Under the pieces are notes generated by a model. The model was not told the origin of the DNA. It was given only the letters and a program-made list of their open reading frames with translations, and ran no database searches. The translations under genes were made by a program, and so were the position numbers. Shown here piece after piece: positions 47,069 to 55,560 of a stretch of 64,000 nt of DNA. Source of the DNA: Gaiellasilicea sp963765705 (GTDB taxonomy: Bacteria > Actinomycetota > Thermoleophilia > Gaiellales > Gaiellaceae); the NCBI GenBank assembly GCA_963765705.1, contig CAVXXJ010000004.1, positions 124,001 through 188,000 of the forward strand, in the 5' to 3' direction. The stretch's first letter is position 1; every line of letters starts with the position of its first letter.

Positions 47069-48726
47069 CTACGCCGCCCGGCTGCCACCCGTACTCCTTC
47101 CGCGCGCGCTCGAGGCTCACTTTCCCTTCTCGCACGTCCCGCGCGACGAGCTCACGGTCGCGCTCCTCCGGCGGGCCGTAGCCGCCACCGCCGCAGGTGC
47201 GGTAGCTGACCGTGTCGCCCGGCTCGACCTCGATCGTCGTCTTCGCGCCGAGCCGGGTCTCGACGCCGCCGCGGATCAGGACGTACTCGGCGGGCTTCCC
47301 CGCCCCGCCGCCGAACGCCCCCGCCGGTCCCGGCCAGCGTGCGGTCGGCGAGGACGGTGAACGTCGTCGTGCGGTCGAAGACGAAGTCCTTGCGCAACCC
47401 GAGCCCGCCGCGGAAGCGCCCCGGCCCCTCCGAATCCTCGACGAGCGAGAGGCGGGCGACGCGCACCGGATAGTTCAGCTCGGTCTCCTCGACCGGCGCG
47501 TTCTCGGTGTTCTGACCGTGCGTCTGCACCGCGTCCGGCCCGTCGCTCGCGAAGCGGCCGCCGTAGCCGCCGCCGAACGTCTCCAGGAAGCAGTAGTACT
47601 CGTTCGTCGCCGCGTCGACGCCGCCGAAGCCGGCATGGCACATCATCGCCTTCGTCCCCGCGGGCAGCCGCTCGGGCAGCGCCGGCAGCAGAGCGCGGAA
47701 GATCACGTCGACGAGCCGCGTCTGCGTCTCCCAGCCGCCGACGACGGGACTCGGCCAGGTGCAGTTCGTCACCGTCCCTTCCGGCGCGTCGAGCCCGATG
47801 ACGCGATAGAAGCCGTCGTTGACGGGCAGGTCGGGATCGATCAGGCACTTGACCGCGTAGGCGCAGGCCGAGAATGTCTGCGCGTAGGTGGAGTTGACCG
47901 GCGCGCGGCGCTGCTGGTCGGAGCCGTTCAGATCGAAGGAGACGCCGTCCGCCGTGATCTCGATCCGCGCCTTCAGCCGGACCGGCTCGTCCGTGTACCC
48001 GTCGACGTCGACGGTGCCCTCGGCTTCGAAGACGCCGTGCGGCAGGGCCTCGATCTCGGCGCGCGTGCGCCGCTCGGTGTAGTCGAGCAGCTCGCGCATC
48101 GTCGCAGTCACCGTCTCGAGGCCGCGGCGGCCGACGAGCGCCTGCAGCCTGCGGACACCGGTTGCGTTGGCGGCGATCTGGGCTCGGAAGTCGCCGCCGG
48201 TCTCGTGCTTGGAGCGGATCTGCGCCAGGATCAGGTCGAAGATGTCGCGCACGATCCGCCCGCCCTCGACGACCTTCACCGGCGGGATGATCACGCCCTC
48301 CTGGAAGACCTCTCTGAACGCTCCGATCGACGCGGGTGCGCCGCCGCCGACGTCGACGTGGTGCGCGAGGTTCGCGACGTAGCCCAGCAACGCGCCGTCG
48401 TGGTGGACGGGTGAGATCAGGCTGATGTCATTCAGATGGACGCCGCTGGGAAACGGCTCGTTGGTGATGATCACGTCGCCCGGCTCGAGGTTCTCGGCGC
48501 CGTAGTCGAGGATCGCGCGCGGCACCTGCTTCACCATCGAGCCGAGGTGGACGGGCTGCGTGAAGCCCTGCGCGACGGCGCGCAGCTCGGCGTCGAAGAA
48601 CGCGCAGGAGAAGTCGGAGCGCGTCTTGATGTTGGTCGAGTAGGCGCTGCGGCGAAGGGTCAGCACCATCTCGTCGGTCGCGGCGACGAGCGCGTTGCGG
48701 ATCACCTCGAACGTGATCGGGTCCAT
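47069..48726 (-). CDS. hyuB: Hydantoinase/5-oxoprolinase subunit B (HyuB), copy 3 (frame broken)
   Basis: Tandem paralogue of HyuB copy 2. MDPITFEVIRNALVAATDEM start, FSCAFFDAELRAVAQGFTQP, VIITNEPFPSGVHLNDISLI, AQIRSKHETGGDFRAQIAAN, SLVEDSEGPGRFRGGLGLRK. One indel near 47325; past it the sequence continues YRTCGGGGYGPPEERDRE and ends KVSLERARKEYGWQPGG if a further shift brings the TAG at 47069 into frame. Without that shift it runs into copy 2. Its ATG overlaps the enolase-family stop (TGATG). Confidence 0.87.
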
Positions 48727-49841
48727 CAGTACGGCCCCTGTCGCTCGTAGCGCTCGCGCGCCCGCTCGACCGCGTCGAGGTCGATCTCGAAGCCGAGTCC
48801 GGGTCGCGTCGGCACCGTGCAACGCCCGCCGGCGATCTCGATCGGGGTCGTCGTGAGCTGCTCGGTGATCAGGTGATGCATCACCTGGTTGCCGTCGGTC
48901 TGGTTCGGGATACAGGCCATCACCTGCAGTGCCGCGAAGGTCGAGATCGCGCTCTCCGGGCAGGCGTGCCGGTTCATCGGGATCCCGTACGACTCCGCCA
49001 GGTACGCCATCTGCCGCCATCGCCAGAGGCCGCCCGACTCGTGGCTGCCGAGCACGATCGCGTCCGCGGCTTCCTCGTCGAGCACGGCGCGGAGCTCGGC
49101 AGTCGTGTGCACCGCCTGGTCGGCGGCGATCTTCGTCTCGACCGAATTTCGGACTCTCGCGAGACCGGCCACGTTGCCGGCTGCGACGGGCTGCTCGACC
49201 CAGTCGAGGTCGAACGCCTCGAGCCGCCGGATCGCGTCGACCGCGGTCGGCACGTCCCACGCCTCGTTCGGGTCGACCCGCAGCAGCGGCTCGGGGCCGA
49301 TCGCCTCGCGCACGGCGGCGACGACCTCGGCGTCGTCGCGTTGCGCGCGACCGACCTTGATGTAGACCACGCGATGGCCCTCGGCGGCGAGCTCGGCCGC
49401 CTCGCCGGCGAGCTCGTCGGCCGTGTCGCCCTGCGGGAAGGCCATGAAGTCGACCTCGTCGTGAACGCGTCCGCCGAGGAAGGTCGAGGCCGGCACGCCG
49501 AGTCCCTTGCCGAGCGCGTCCCAGCAGGCTGACTCGATCCCGCTCAGGATCTGGAGCGAGAAGTGCGGGACGACGCGCCAGCGGCCGTGGCGCCAGAGGT
49601 CGCCGAGAATCGCCTCGATGTCTCCGGGCGAGCGGCCGACGAAGACGCGCGCCATCAGCTCGCCGTAGGAGACGACGGCAGCCGGGTCCTCGCAGATCGA
49701 CTCGCCGTACCCGGTCACACCCTCGTCGGTCTCGACGGCGAAGAGGACGAGGTTCACGCCCTCCTGCACGCCGGAGCGGTAGCGGAACGGCTGCAGGAGC
49801 GGGAGCGCGATCGGCGTCGAGGTGACGGCGGTGATCTTCAT
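48726..49841 (-). CDS. Mandelate racemase-type enolase superfamily enzyme
   Basis: Intact 371 residues. MKITAVTSTPIALPLLQPFR start. Catalytic plan: Lys162 in VVYIKVGR (the first Lys of KxK is Tyr160), metal ligands Asp190 (RVDPNEAW), Glu216 (WVEQP) and Asp241 (AADQAV), then HESGG at 267 and His292 in NRHACPESAIS. Lys plus His on opposite faces is the mandelate-racemase arrangement, unlike the enolase paralogue at 8959. It lies between two HyuB genes with stop-start overlaps on both sides, suggesting it supplies or interconverts the hyu substrate stereoisomer (inference). Confidence 0.9.
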   Translation of the reverse strand: MKITAVTSTPIALPLLQPFRYRSGVQEGVNLVLFAVETDEGVTGYGESICEDPAAVVSYGELMARVFVGRSPGDIEAILGDLWRHGRWRVVPHFSLQILSGIESACWDALGKGLGVPASTFLGGRVHDEVDFMAFPQGDTADELAGEAAELAAEGHRVVYIKVGRAQRDDAEVVAAVREAIGPEPLLRVDPNEAWDVPTAVDAIRRLEAFDLDWVEQPVAAGNVAGLARVRNSVETKIAADQAVHTTAELRAVLDEEAADAIVLGSHESGGLWRWRQMAYLAESYGIPMNRHACPESAISTFAALQVMACIPNQTDGNQVMHHLITEQLTTTPIEIAGGRCTVPTRPGLGFEIDLDAVERARERYERQGPY

Positions 49842-51511
49842 GGGATCTCGACCCCGTAGAGCTCGCGTGCCGCCTCGCGGCTGACCTTCTCGTTCAGGAC
49901 GTCCTTTGCGACAGCCGCGGGATCGCGTTGCCGCGGATCGCCCCAGCCGCCGCCTCCCGCGGTCCGGTGGTCGTAGACGTCCCCCGCCTCGATCTCGATC
50001 GAGAACATCGGCGGCAGGATCTCATCGGTCCCGTCGGGGTGGAGCAGCCGGTTGACCGAGAGCGCGCCGGGACCGCCGCCCGCGAGGCCGTAGGGCGCAT
50101 GCTTGGCCCGGTCGGAGCGGACGATCAGGGACGTGCGCGGCGTCAGGCAGCGCCAGACGCGCTCGATCGCGAGGCCGCCCCGGTGCAGGCCGGCGCCGCC
50201 CGAGTCGGGCACGAGCCCGTACCGCTCGACGACGATCGGGTACTCGGACTCGGCGACCTCGACCGGGATGTTCGCCGCGAGGCTGGCCGGGTTCGTGAGG
50301 CCGTCGTTGCCGTCGGCCTCCGGCGTCCCGCCCCAGGTGCCGACGACGAGCTCGTAGAAGATGAAGCGCTCCCCGTCCGCGCGTTCCGAGCCGAAGATCG
50401 CGAGCGTGTTGCCGCCCTCGCCCGCGGCGGCCACGCGGTGCGGAAGCAGCTGGGCCAGAGCGCCGCAGATCGCGTCGACGATGCGGAATCCGGTCACGCC
50501 CCGCATCGAGGAGGCACCCGGCATCACGACCTCGGCGATCGTGCCGGGCTTCGTGAGGATGTGGATTGGGCGAAAGGCGCCGGCCGTGTTCGGCACCTCC
50601 ACCGTCAGCGCAGAACGCACCGCCTGGTAGACGCAGGCCTGCACGAACGACCGCGTGCTGTTCAGCGACCCGCGCACCATCGGCGCCGAGTCGGTCAGGT
50701 CCGCGGTGACCTCGTCGCCTGCGATCGTCACGTGCGCCGTGATCGGCACGTCGCAGACGTCGACGCCGTCCGAGCCGAGGTAGTCGGTGAACGAGGCGGT
50801 GCCGTCGGGCCACGTCGCGATCTCCTGGCGGACGAGCCGCTCGGTGTAGTCGATCAGCGCGTCCATCAGCTCCGCGAGCGGCTCCGCGCCGTGCCGCTCG
50901 GCGAGCGCGACGAGGGCGCGCTCGGCGACCGAGCAGGCAGCGACCTGCGCGCCGAGGTCGCCGAACGTCATCCGCGGGATGCGCACGTTCGCCTCGATCA
51001 GCTTGAAGACGTCCTCGACCGGCTCGCCCTGCGAGTAGAGCTTGAGCCAGGGCATGCGGATGCCCTCCTGGAAGATCTCGGTGTTGTCGCAGGCGCTCGA
51101 GCCCGGTAGCCGGCCGCCGACGTCGCCGTGGTGGGCCGTCGTGCAGGTGAAGCCGATCAGCTCCCCGGCGAGGTGGACGGGCTTGAAGACGAAGATGTCC
51201 TGCAGGTGCATCCCGCCGTCGAAGGGGTCGTTCATCACGAAGACGTCCCCCGGCCGGATTCTCTCCCCGTAGTGGCCGAGGAGTGTCTCCATGGCGGCCG
51301 GGATCGAGCCGAGGTGGAACGGGACGCTGACCGCCTGCGCGACCGTCCTGCCTTCGGCATCGCAGACGACGGCGGAGAAGTCCATCCCGTCGCGGACGAC
51401 TGTGGAGTGCGCGGTGCGGCAGATCGTCGTCGCCATCTCGTCGGCCAGCGAGGCGAGCGCGTTGCCGACGATCTGGAGCGTCACGGGGTCGACGCGGGCC
51501 CTAGTTGCCAT
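49838..51511 (-). CDS. hyuB: Hydantoinase/5-oxoprolinase subunit B (HyuB), copy 4
   Basis: Intact 557 residues. VDPVTLQIVGNALASLADEM start, MDFSAVVCDAEGRTVAQAVS, VFVMNDPFDGGMHLQDIFVF, CTTAHHGDVGGRLPGSSAC, EIFQEGIRMPWLKLYSQGEP, and a C-terminus YDHRTAGGGGWGDPRQRDP. Divergent from copies 2 and 3, closer to copy 1 in divergon A. Pairs with HyuA copy 3, whose end it overlaps by 11 bases; its stop overlaps the enolase gene ATG. Confidence 0.92.
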   Translation of the reverse strand: MATRARVDPVTLQIVGNALASLADEMATTICRTAHSTVVRDGMDFSAVVCDAEGRTVAQAVSVPFHLGSIPAAMETLLGHYGERIRPGDVFVMNDPFDGGMHLQDIFVFKPVHLAGELIGFTCTTAHHGDVGGRLPGSSACDNTEIFQEGIRMPWLKLYSQGEPVEDVFKLIEANVRIPRMTFGDLGAQVAACSVAERALVALAERHGAEPLAELMDALIDYTERLVRQEIATWPDGTASFTDYLGSDGVDVCDVPITAHVTIAGDEVTADLTDSAPMVRGSLNSTRSFVQACVYQAVRSALTVEVPNTAGAFRPIHILTKPGTIAEVVMPGASSMRGVTGFRIVDAICGALAQLLPHRVAAAGEGGNTLAIFGSERADGERFIFYELVVGTWGGTPEADGNDGLTNPASLAANIPVEVAESEYPIVVERYGLVPDSGGAGLHRGGLAIERVWRCLTPRTSLIVRSDRAKHAPYGLAGGGPGALSVNRLLHPDGTDEILPPMFSIEIEAGDVYDHRTAGGGGWGDPRQRDPAAVAKDVLNEKVSREAARELYGVEIP

Positions 51512-53558
51512 CGCCGCTCCGTTCCAGGATCAGCGTGCCGGTGCCCGCGTCGCGGCGCGCCGACCAGCCGGGCGGGACGACGACGGTGGTGTCGTACTCG
51601 TCCACGAGCAGCGGCCCCGGCTCCGGCACCTCGCCGACGGACGAGCGCGTTCGCACGGGCACGTCAGTGCCGTCGATCCGACGAGTGGCGCCGGCGCCAT
51701 TTGAGCCCGCGCCGTTCCCCTCGAGCTGGAACTCATGCGTCGCCGCCACCTCGCCGAGCGCCACGAGCCTCAGGGCGCGGATCTCGACCGGCGAGCCCGC
51801 CTGGTCCCTGACCCCGTAGAGCCGCTCGTGCTCGTCCTCGAAGCGCGCACGCAGGGCTGCCAGATCGCTGCCGGCTGGGAACGCGACTTCGACTTCCCAG
51901 CTCTGGCCGCCATAACGCAGGTCCGCCGTTCGCGCCCACTCGATCTCGGAGCGCCCCTCGAGCACATGGGCGAGCCTGGTCTCCATCTCCGCGAAGTGAG
52001 CTGCGACCACGCCGGGATCGACGGCGTCCACGTCCAGGTGGCACGTCCGCACCTCGTGGAACTCCGGCCGCGCGAACAGGAGGCCGACGGCGCTGAAGAG
52101 ACCGGCGATCGCCGGCACGAGCACGGTCCGCATGCCGAGATCCTCGGCGAGCCCGGCCGCGTGGATCGGCCCGGCGCCGCCGTAGGCGATCAGCGCGAAG
52201 TCGCGCGGGTCGCGACCCTTCTCGGACGAGACCGCCCGCAGCGCCCGCGTCATCCGCGCGTTCGCGATCCGGTGGATCCCGCTCGCCGCCTCGAGCAGCG
52301 TCAGCCCGAGCGGCCCGGCGACGCGCAGCACCGCTTGCTCGGCGAGCTCGGCCGAGATCGAGACCTGCCCGTCCGCGACGGTCACCGCGGGCATGTAGCC
52401 GAGGACGACGTTCGCGTCGGTCACCGTCGGCTCGACGCCGCCGCGCCCGTAGCAGGCCGGTCCTGGGTCGGCGCCCGCGCTGCGCGGCCCGACCTGGAGC
52501 CCGCCCGCCGGATCGATCCAGGCGATGCTGCCGCCGCCGGCTCCGACCTCGGCGATGTCGATCGTCGGGATGCGCAGCAGCTCACCGGCGCCGCGGATCA
52601 GGCGGCTGCCGGCCGACATCGAGCCGCCGACCTCGTACTCGCGGCCGCGGGAGATGGCGCCGTTCTCGATCAACGACGCCTTCGCCGTCGTGCCGCCCAT
52701 GTCGAAGGCGAGCAGGTTGTCGACGCCCAGCTGCTGCCCCATGCCGCGGGCGGCGACGACGCCTGCGGCCGGCCCCGACTCGAGCGCGAAGACCGGCCGC
52801 TCCTTCGCGTCGTCCGAGGTCATGACGCCGCCGGACGACTGCATGATCTGGAGCGGCCCGTCGAGCCCGATCCCGTCGAGGCCGGTCCGGATCCGGTCGA
52901 TGTACGACGCCATCAGCGGCCGCACGTAGGCGTTGACGACGGTGGTCGCGGAGCGCTCGTACTCGCGCTGCTCCCGCAGGATCTCGCTCGAGAGCGAGAC
53001 GTTCACCTCGGGGAGCTCCTCGGCGAGGATCGCGCCGAAGCGCCGCTCGTGCTCGGGGTAGAGGTAGGAGTGCAGGAAGCAGACGGCTACGGAGTGGACG
53101 CCAGTCCCGCGGAGGCGGTCGGCGAGCTCGCGGCTCTCGTCCTCGTCGAGAGCGCGGACGACGGTGCCGTCGGCGGCGACACGCTCGTTCAGCTCGAAGC
53201 GGAGGTAGCGCTCGACCAGCGGGGGCGGCTTGCGCCAGAAGAGGTCGTACATGTGCGGGATCCGCAGCCGGCGCAGCTCGAGCACGTCTCGAAAGCCGGC
53301 GGTCGTGACGAGCGCGGTCGGGCTGCCGCGCCGCTCGAGCACGGCGTTCGTCGCCACCGTCGTGCCGTGGACGACCTCGGCGACGCTCCCGCCGCCTAGC
53401 CCGGCCGCGAGGCCGCCGACCGCTTCGACGACCGCTCGGTCGTAGCTCGGCGGCGTCGAGAGCAGCTTGCGGAAGGCGACGCGGCCGTCGGCGCCGTGGA
53501 GGATGACGTCGGTGAAGGTGCCGCCGACGTCCACTCCCACCCGTGCTGCAGCGGTCAC
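51501..53558 (-). CDS. hyuA: Hydantoinase/5-oxoprolinase subunit A (HyuA), copy 3
   Basis: Intact 685 residues. VGVDVGGTFTDVILHGADGR at the ATP site, VVHGTTVATNAVLERRGS, GFRDVLELRRLRIPHMYDLF, QIMQSSGGVMTSDDAKER, AFDMGGTTAKASLIENG, EVGAGGGSIAWIDPAGG, SAGADPGPACYGRGGVEPTV. Closest in wording to HyuA copy 1 of divergon A (shared GFRDVLELRRLRIP). The frame is open upstream, but the GTG at 53558 overlapping the RraA-like stop by GTGA is the natural start. Confidence 0.92.
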   Translation of the reverse strand: MTAAARVGVDVGGTFTDVILHGADGRVAFRKLLSTPPSYDRAVVEAVGGLAAGLGGGSVAEVVHGTTVATNAVLERRGSPTALVTTAGFRDVLELRRLRIPHMYDLFWRKPPPLVERYLRFELNERVAADGTVVRALDEDESRELADRLRGTGVHSVAVCFLHSYLYPEHERRFGAILAEELPEVNVSLSSEILREQREYERSATTVVNAYVRPLMASYIDRIRTGLDGIGLDGPLQIMQSSGGVMTSDDAKERPVFALESGPAAGVVAARGMGQQLGVDNLLAFDMGGTTAKASLIENGAISRGREYEVGGSMSAGSRLIRGAGELLRIPTIDIAEVGAGGGSIAWIDPAGGLQVGPRSAGADPGPACYGRGGVEPTVTDANVVLGYMPAVTVADGQVSISAELAEQAVLRVAGPLGLTLLEAASGIHRIANARMTRALRAVSSEKGRDPRDFALIAYGGAGPIHAAGLAEDLGMRTVLVPAIAGLFSAVGLLFARPEFHEVRTCHLDVDAVDPGVVAAHFAEMETRLAHVLEGRSEIEWARTADLRYGGQSWEVEVAFPAGSDLAALRARFEDEHERLYGVRDQAGSPVEIRALRLVALGEVAATHEFQLEGNGAGSNGAGATRRIDGTDVPVRTRSSVGEVPEPGPLLVDEYDTTVVVPPGWSARRDAGTGTLILERSGDGN

Positions 53559-54145
53559 TCCGGCAGATCCAGGAGGTCGGCGAGATGCTGGCCCTGGTTG
53601 AGCGCGATGCGGAGCTCGTCCTCGGCATCCCGGATCGCCTGCGCCCCGGCCTCGACAGCGGGCCAGTCCGCGGCGGCGACGACGAGGATCGCGTCGCTGT
53701 CGGCAATCACCTGATCGCCCGGCGCGATCTCGACGCCGGCAACCGTCACGGGCTCGCCGACCGACAGCGCTCGCTCCTTCACGCAGCTCGCCGGCGCGAA
53801 GCCGCCGTGGAAGACCGGGAAGCCGAGCGCCGCGATCGCACCGCCGTCTCTGATCGCGCCGGCGATGACGAGACCCTGGATGCCGCGGTACTCGGCGTCC
53901 GTCGCGGCGAGGTCGCCGAAGTGACCGCAATCCGTGCGGCCACCGGCATCGATGACGAGGATCGAACCCTCCGGAGCATGCTCGAGCAGGCGATGCACCG
54001 CCAGGTTGTCGCCGGGCGCGCACGCGCAAGTTGCCGCCGGACCGCACAGTGCGGCCGTGTCGGTGATCGGCGTCAGGCCCACCACGAAGCGCGCCGCTCC
54101 GCCCGCCGCCTGCAGCACCTCCGGCGTCGAATAGAGCGGCGTCAC
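53555..54145 (-). CDS. RraA-like / 4-hydroxy-4-methyl-2-oxoglutarate aldolase-type protein, 1
   Basis: 196 residues of the RraA/HMG-aldolase fold, a family with ribonuclease-E inhibitors and divalent-metal aldolases or oxaloacetate decarboxylases. The signature is present: GHFGDLAATDAEYRGIQG and LVIAGAIRDGG with the metal/substrate Arg99-Asp100. In this setting an aldolase or decarboxylase role is more likely than RNase control. GTG start, five bases from an operator-like inverted repeat. First gene of the left arm of divergon B. Confidence 0.85.
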   Translation of the reverse strand: MTPLYSTPEVLQAAGGAARFVVGLTPITDTAALCGPAATCACAPGDNLAVHRLLEHAPEGSILVIDAGGRTDCGHFGDLAATDAEYRGIQGLVIAGAIRDGGAIAALGFPVFHGGFAPASCVKERALSVGEPVTVAGVEIAPGDQVIADSDAILVVAAADWPAVEAGAQAIRDAEDELRIALNQGQHLADLLDLPE

Positions 54146-54149
54146 GAGA

Positions 54150-54168
54150 ATGAAATTTGAAATCTCAT
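54150..54168. promoter_or_regulatory. Operator-like inverted repeat of divergon B
   Basis: ATGAAAT-TTGAA-ATCTCAT, arms matching at 6 of 7 positions, in an AT-rich patch of the 61-base gap between the two divergent RraA-like genes. The GntR gene two positions downstream is the likely binder (inference). Confidence 0.5.
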
Positions 54169-54206
54169 GTTGCGTTCAGGGCGACCGTAAACGAGACTGA
54201 CGCGGA

Positions 54207-54863
54207 ATGGAAGGGACCGCCGCACTCCGGAAGCGATTCGAGGCGATCTACACGGCCGCGCTCGCGGACATCCTCGACACGCGCGGGTACCGGGCCCAGA
54301 CCCTGCCGCCCTCGATCAGGCCGCTCGAGCGAGGCATGAAGCTCGCCGGCCCCGCGTTCACCGTGCGCGGGAAGCCGACCCAGACCGGCTCCTACGACAC
54401 CTCGCTCCGCAAGGTGCTGCAGATGCTCGGCGAGGTTCCATCGGGTCACGTCGCCGTCTACGCGTGCGACCACGCGGTCTCCGCGCATCTCGGCGAGCTC
54501 TCCGTGACCTCGCTGGCGGCGCGCGGCGTTGCGGGCTGCGTGCTCGACGGCGGCTGCCGGGACGTCGGCTTCATCGTCGAGCTCGGCTTCCCGGTCTTCT
54601 CGGCGCATGTCACGCCGGAGGACTCGACCGGGCGCTGGGAGCTCGAGGCGACGCAGGTACCGGTCTCGGTGGGGCAGGTGCGGATCGAGCCGGGCGACTG
54701 GGTGGTCGGCGACGAGGACGGAGTCGTCGTCGTGCCCGGCGCGATCGCGGAGAGCGTTCTCGCCGAGGCCGAGGAGAAGGCTGCGACGGAGAGCGAGATC
54801 CGCGCCGCCGTTCGCGACGGGATGCCGCCGCTCGAGGCCTACGAGCGCTACGGGACGTTCTGA
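54207..54863 (+). CDS. RraA-like / HMG-aldolase-type protein, 2
   Basis: 218 residues. YTAALADILDTRGYRAQTLP start, LAGPAFTVRGKP, AHLGELSVTSLAARGVAG with GEL replacing the usual GDL, and VLDGGCRDVGFIVELGFPVF with Arg118-Asp119. Longer than its divergent neighbour and clearly a different subfamily. RraA-like proteins in catabolic operons are usually pyruvate- or oxaloacetate-releasing aldolases needing Mg2+ or Mn2+. Followed one base later by GntR. Confidence 0.87.
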   Translation: MEGTAALRKRFEAIYTAALADILDTRGYRAQTLPPSIRPLERGMKLAGPAFTVRGKPTQTGSYDTSLRKVLQMLGEVPSGHVAVYACDHAVSAHLGELSVTSLAARGVAGCVLDGGCRDVGFIVELGFPVFSAHVTPEDSTGRWELEATQVPVSVGQVRIEPGDWVVGDEDGVVVVPGAIAESVLAEAEEKAATESEIRAAVRDGMPPLEAYERYGTF

Positions 54864-54864
54864 C

Positions 54865-55560
54865 ATGAGCGGCGGGCTCTCGGATCGGGCAATCGAGCCG
54901 CTCGAGGAGCGGGAGTCGATCGAGGACCGGGTCGCGCAGTCGCTGCGCGCGCTGATCGTCGCCGGGCAGCTGCCCGAGGGCACGCAGCTCGTGCAGCGGG
55001 ACCTGGCATCACGGCTCGGCGTCTCGCAGACTCCGGTGCGGGCGAGCCTGAGCCGGCTCGAGCGCGACGGCTTCGTCGCAGTCGGCTCGACCGGGCGCGC
55101 CTTCGTCAGCAGGCTGACGCGCGAGGACTTCGAGGAGATCTACGCCGCGCGGCTGGGGCTGGAGGGACTCGCGGCGCGGTGCGGCGCCGAGGCGGTCGGA
55201 GCCAAGCAGCTCGCGAGCATGCGGAAGACCCTGGAGCGGCTCGAGCGGGCAGCCTCGAAGCAGGATGTCGACGCCTACCTCGCGCTTCGCTGGGAGTTCT
55301 ACGGCACCTGCTACCGCGCGAGCGGCCGGCGGCGGCTGGTCGAGGAGGTCGAGCGCCTGTACCGACGCTCCGAGAGATACAACCGACTCGTGCTCTCGAC
55401 GCCGCAACGTTTCCAGGAGTCGCTCGGCCGCTACCAGGCTTTCTTCGCGAACTGCGAGGCGAACGACGGGCCGGCCGCCGAGCGCGGAGTCCAGGAGAGC
55501 CTGCGCTGGGGCGTCGACAGCGTCGTCGGCGAGCTGCCCTCCGAGGCGGACTTCGGGTGA
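54865..55560 (+). CDS. GntR family regulator, FCD subfamily
   Basis: Intact 231 residues. Winged helix: RVAQSLRALIVAGQLPEGTQ, RDLASRLGVSQTPVRASLSR, DGFVAVGSTGRAFVSRLTRE. FCD domain: EEIYAARLGLEGLAARCGAE and a middle helix WEFYGTCYRASGRRRLVEEV. Presumed local regulator of divergon B acting at the repeat 54150-54168. Start at the ATG two bases after the RraA-like stop; its TGA overlaps the GTG of the FAD dehydrogenase gene. Confidence 0.92.
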   Translation: MSGGLSDRAIEPLEERESIEDRVAQSLRALIVAGQLPEGTQLVQRDLASRLGVSQTPVRASLSRLERDGFVAVGSTGRAFVSRLTREDFEEIYAARLGLEGLAARCGAEAVGAKQLASMRKTLERLERAASKQDVDAYLALRWEFYGTCYRASGRRRLVEEVERLYRRSERYNRLVLSTPQRFQESLGRYQAFFANCEANDGPAAERGVQESLRWGVDSVVGELPSEADFG

